Below are positions 61,265 through 64,000 of a stretch of DNA of 64,000 nucleotides, in pieces (position 1 is the stretch's first letter; every line of letters begins with the position of its first letter). The notes under the pieces were generated by a model, which was not told where the DNA came from, did not search any database, and was given only the letters and a program-made list of their open reading frames with translations. Both the position numbers and the translations under genes were made by a program. The stretch is from Sutterella wadsworthensis (GTDB taxonomy: Bacteria > Pseudomonadota > Gammaproteobacteria > Burkholderiales > Burkholderiaceae_F): assembly GCF_003315195.1 (NCBI RefSeq), contig NZ_QNRV01000001.1:124001-188000 (forward strand), written 5' to 3'.

Positions 61265-63120
61265 CGTGCGGCCTCCGACGACTTGGCGCGCTTGTCTTCG
61301 GCTTCGGCGCGCCGAGCATTGAGCACGATTTGCCGGAAAGCTTCATCGATACTTTCGGCATTCGCGCGGGTTCGGACTTCTAATGGCGTTCCGGAGGCCA
61401 ATATACGGCCATTGTCTTGAATCAGAATTCGGTCGCAGTACTCTGCTTCTTCCATGAAGTGCGTCGTAACGACGATGGTAGTGCCGGCTTGGGAGAGTCT
61501 GACGATGCGCCGCCAGAAGGCGCGTCTGGCAGTGAGATCCGCTCCGGACGTGGCTTCATCGAGAAAAAGCACGGCAGGCCGGTGGATCAGCGCGCAGGCA
61601 AAAGCGAGCTCCCGCTTGGCACCCAGGGGAAGCACTGCTGTGCGCCGTTCAAGGTCGTCTGAAAGCCCGAGCTCGGCGGCTAATGCATCGATGCGGCGGG
61701 CAAGGTTTTGACCGGCGACGCCATAGGCTTCGCCGAAATATTCGAGGTTTTGCCGTGCCGTCAGCCGTTCATAAAGTGAAAACTTCTGCGCAACATAGCC
61801 GACTCTGGCGCGGGCGGCGGATTTGGCGCGGCGCAGATCTGCGCCGGCTGCGCGAATGTCGCCGGTGGTGGGCGCAAGCAGACCGCAGAGCATGCGGAAG
61901 GTCGTCGTTTTCCCGGCGCCGTTGGGACCAAGGAGCCCAAAGATTTCGCCGCGCCGCACTTGAAAAGTGCTGTCGGCAACGGCAGTGAAGCTGCCAAAGC
62001 GCCGAGAGAGGTCAATCGCCTCCACTGCATATTCCCCGGGGAAAAGTGCTGCCGGGGCATAGAGGTTTTCGCTTTGGGCGTCAGCCGTCGGGAGATGCTT
62101 GAGTTTGGATGCTGATGAGCCCGAAGCGGCATCAGACGACAGATAACCTTGGTCCGCGAGGAGATCTTCGAGTGTTGGCGGGCGCTGAGCCAAATGGAAG
62201 GCCGGCAACGGTCCCGAGTGAAGTGACTGCCGTAATCGAAGTGATAATGCATTGGCGCCGCTCTGAGCGGCTGCCAAAAGGTCAATGAAACGTCCCCGCG
62301 GCACGGCGTCAATGATAAGCGCCAGACCGGGCGGGAGTGCAGCTGCTTCCATCAGGGTTCGGGCGAGCGTTGAGGAGTGCTCGGCTTCAACCGCTTCAGC
62401 GCGGAATGTTCGGCCCGTCAGGGGAGCGCAAAGCGCCTGGGGCTTTCCTTGAGCGGCAATGCGGCCGCGTGAGAGCACGATGACGCGGTCAGCGGTTTCG
62501 GCTTCATCCAGGTACGCCGTTGACATCACTACGGTCATTTGCGAGCGCAGCCGCATGGCATCGAGAATGCGGCCGAGTTCTCGGCGTGAGAGCGGATCAA
62601 CGCCCACCGTAGGTTCATCGAGAATCAGGAGCTTCGGTTCTCCAAGAAGTGCGCAGGCGAGGCCTAGTTTTTGCTTCATGCCGCCCGAAAGCTTGCCTGC
62701 GAGCCGATTCTCAAAGCCGACAAGGCCCGAGAGCGTCATCAGCTCTTGAAACTTGGATTGGAGTTCGTGAGCGGCAAGGCCGCGAAGCCGGCCGAAGAGG
62801 GAAAAGTTCTCGAATACGGTGAGTTCTTCATAGAGTCCGGTTTTTTGGGGCATAAACCCGACGGTATGCGTAAAGCGCTCGTCTTCTGTATCGGGAGTGA
62901 GGCCAAAGAGGCTGATGCTGCCGGCATCCGGGCTCAGTATGCCGGCCAAGAGCCGCAGGAGCGTGGTTTTCCCGGCGCCGTCCGGACCCACAACCGCAGC
63001 GAGTTCACCTTCCGCAGGCAATTCCAGATCGAGATGATCGACGGCAGCAAAGGGCGTGCCGTCAGGGCCCGGGAAGGTCTTAACGAGCCCTCGGACAACG
63101 AGCGGCAGCGCCTCAGTCAT
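61261..63120 (-). CDS. Duplicated ABC transporter ATPase, YbhF-like
   Basis: The 619-residue protein has two complete ABC ATPase domains. The first has Walker A GPDGAGKTT near residue 40, signature LSGGMKQKL near 140 and Walker B LLILDEPT near 160. The second has GPNGAGKTT near 405, a degenerate signature region (AVLPLGAKRELAFACAL) and Walker B VLFLDEAT near 530. The second signature lacks the usual LSGGQ, which suggests the two sites are unequal. The size and duplication match E. coli YbhF. The ATG at 63118-63120 lies within the 3' end of the HlyD gene, with GGAG upstream; a longer frame up to 63150 is unlikely. Confidence 0.88.
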   Translation of the reverse strand: MTEALPLVVRGLVKTFPGPDGTPFAAVDHLDLELPAEGELAAVVGPDGAGKTTLLRLLAGILSPDAGSISLFGLTPDTEDERFTHTVGFMPQKTGLYEELTVFENFSLFGRLRGLAAHELQSKFQELMTLSGLVGFENRLAGKLSGGMKQKLGLACALLGEPKLLILDEPTVGVDPLSRRELGRILDAMRLRSQMTVVMSTAYLDEAETADRVIVLSRGRIAAQGKPQALCAPLTGRTFRAEAVEAEHSSTLARTLMEAAALPPGLALIIDAVPRGRFIDLLAAAQSGANALSLRLRQSLHSGPLPAFHLAQRPPTLEDLLADQGYLSSDAASGSSASKLKHLPTADAQSENLYAPAALFPGEYAVEAIDLSRRFGSFTAVADSTFQVRRGEIFGLLGPNGAGKTTTFRMLCGLLAPTTGDIRAAGADLRRAKSAARARVGYVAQKFSLYERLTARQNLEYFGEAYGVAGQNLARRIDALAAELGLSDDLERRTAVLPLGAKRELAFACALIHRPAVLFLDEATSGADLTARRAFWRRIVRLSQAGTTIVVTTHFMEEAEYCDRILIQDNGRILASGTPLEVRTRANAESIDEAFRQIVLNARRAEAEDKRAKSSEAAR

Positions 63121-64000
63121 GCGGCGAACTCCGCGGCTGCGCAAACTCAACGGTCACGGGCTGCCCGAGCCGAAGCCGGTTCTCCGGATCTCGTACGGTG
63201 ATGCGCACTTCATAGACGAGACTGGCGCGCAGGTCCTCGGTCTGCACCGTTTTCGGCGTGAATTCGGCTGTATCAGAGACAAAGGCGACGGTGCCGTCAA
63301 CGGGACCAACCGTATCGGTAAAAACGGTTGCCAAAGTCCCTTCCTTCACGAGGCCGAGCTGACGTTCAGTGAGATAAGCGCGGATCCATTTGGGGTCAGC
63401 AACGGAAAGCTGGTAGATGGTTCGCGAGGGACTGGCCATGTCGCCGGGTTCCGCAAGACGGGCTCGAATGATGCCGGCTGAAGGTGCCGTGAGGACCGCT
63501 CCCCGATGGATTTGGTAGTCAAGGGCTGCGAGCGACGCAGCTGCGGCTTCTGCCGCGGCATCGGCAGCGGCAATTTCCTGCGCGCGCGGTCCTTTTTCAG
63601 CTGCCGCGCGCTGGGCTGCTGCGGCAGTCAGAGATTCGCGTGCGGCATGTTCGGCACGCCGGGCATCGTCGAGCATCTGGCGGCTGGCTGCGCCAACGGG
63701 AACCAGATCCTGCTGCCGTTTAAGCGTGGCCGAAGCGTATTCGAGCTGAGCGCGTGCTGCTGCTTCATTGGCGCGAGCTGCGTCAATATCTTCCTCACGA
63801 GTGCCCTCATGCGCGAGCGCTGCCTGCGCTTGAAGGCGCTTGAGTTCAGCAGCGGCCTGCCGCTGGCTGATTCGGAGCGCTTCATCATCGAGCTGTCCTA
63901 AAAGTTCGCCGGCTTCTACGGATTCACCTTCTTCTTTATGGAGTGCCGCAATGCGTCCGGAGGCTTCAAAGGCGAGCGACGTCTGCCGTGTTTCCACATT
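63113..64000 (-). CDS. HlyD-type membrane fusion protein, YbhG-like, N-terminus beyond right edge
   Basis: Only about 295 residues are visible; the gene continues past the right edge, so the start is not in the window. The visible part closely follows E. coli YbhG: a lipoyl-like half (LAFEASGRIAALHKEEGESVEAGELLGQLD), a long coiled-coil hairpin of Ala/Arg/Glu-rich helices, a second lipoyl half (APSAGIIRARLAEPGDM), WIRAYLTERQLG and DTAEFTPKTVQTEDLRASLVYEVRI. It is the periplasmic adaptor of the exporter. Its stop overlaps the ATPase start by 8 bp (ATGACTGA). In E. coli the TetR regulator CecR lies upstream; that region is outside the window. Confidence 0.88.
   Translation of the reverse strand, partial: NVETRQTSLAFEASGRIAALHKEEGESVEAGELLGQLDDEALRISQRQAAAELKRLQAQAALAHEGTREEDIDAARANEAAARAQLEYASATLKRQQDLVPVGAASRQMLDDARRAEHAARESLTAAAAQRAAAEKGPRAQEIAAADAAAEAAAASLAALDYQIHRGAVLTAPSAGIIRARLAEPGDMASPSRTIYQLSVADPKWIRAYLTERQLGLVKEGTLATVFTDTVGPVDGTVAFVSDTAEFTPKTVQTEDLRASLVYEVRITVRDPENRLRLGQPVTVEFAQPRSSPHD

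Noticed and set aside
1-64000. tRNA, rRNA, CRISPR, prophage and insertion sequences
   Set aside because: No tRNA-like cloverleaf, transposase, integrase, phage gene or regularly spaced repeat array was recognised by reading; a dedicated scan could still find a small RNA.

Overview
The window looks like chromosomal DNA of an anaerobic or microaerophilic betaproteobacterium, most probably a gut-associated member of the Sutterellaceae (Burkholderiales). This is inferred from gene content: secreted flavin reductases for organic electron acceptors, an L-tartrate dehydratase, a Pit/PhoU-type phosphate transporter, orphan MetQ lipoproteins, moderately GC-rich codon use, and MutM, QueF and YbhGFSR proteins of proteobacterial type. 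I see no rRNA, tRNA, CRISPR array, prophage or insertion sequence. About 49 protein genes are supported; two are cut by the window edges.

Region by region. 1-9.2 kb: a secreted lyase-superfamily protein (cut at the left edge), a membrane protein, a DUF4261 gene followed by a large TPR gene, a small metal-binding HMA protein, the translationally coupled pair yjiH-yjiG, an orphan gene behind an 18-bp palindrome, and a CYTH protein. 9.2-14.5 kb: the ttdA-ttdB tartrate dehydratase operon with a LysR gene, then a Pit-family phosphate transporter preceded by a good Pho-box match. 14.7-22.6 kb: an exported FMN/FAD reductase, a C69 dipeptidase, a DUF4156 lipoprotein and a 1069-residue autotransporter whose promoter has a 12-G tract as spacer between -35 and -10, a classic phase-variation layout. 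22.7-33.6 kb: three tandem double-domain universal stress proteins, a ZIP transporter with a Fur-like operator, an aromatic/aspartate aminotransferase, an NDP-forming acyl-CoA synthetase, and a second exported FAD/FMN reductase divergent from its LysR neighbour. 33.7-42.8 kb: a methionine-uptake cluster (metQ, an M20 amidohydrolase, metN, metI), small envelope proteins, a second metQ and a homocysteine S-methyltransferase. 42.9-52.5 kb: a Tat-exported flavoprotein, queF, a 2-hydroxyacid dehydrogenase, an MFS transporter with an AraC regulator, a TDT/TehA permease, an IroE-like esterase with a Fur-like site, and mutM. 52.6-64 kb: a SWIM-SNF2 helicase, an AbgA-like amidohydrolase, a small exported protein of seven exact 11-residue repeats, and a ybhGFSR-type exporter operon running off the right edge.

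Two themes recur. The first is use of amino acids and organic acids under anaerobic conditions: tartrate dehydratase, aminotransferase, acyl-CoA synthetase, two M20 amidohydrolases, a peptidase, and three exported flavoprotein reductases that lack the usual fumarate-binding residues. The second is surface and envelope biology: the phase-variable autotransporter, lipoproteins, the 11-mer repeat protein and the efflux pump. Candidate control sites point to phosphate (Pho), iron (three Fur-like boxes), LysR-type regulation (inverted repeats beside lysR genes) and switching by slippage (poly-G). All functions are read from sequence and memory of protein families; nothing was searched or computed externally.
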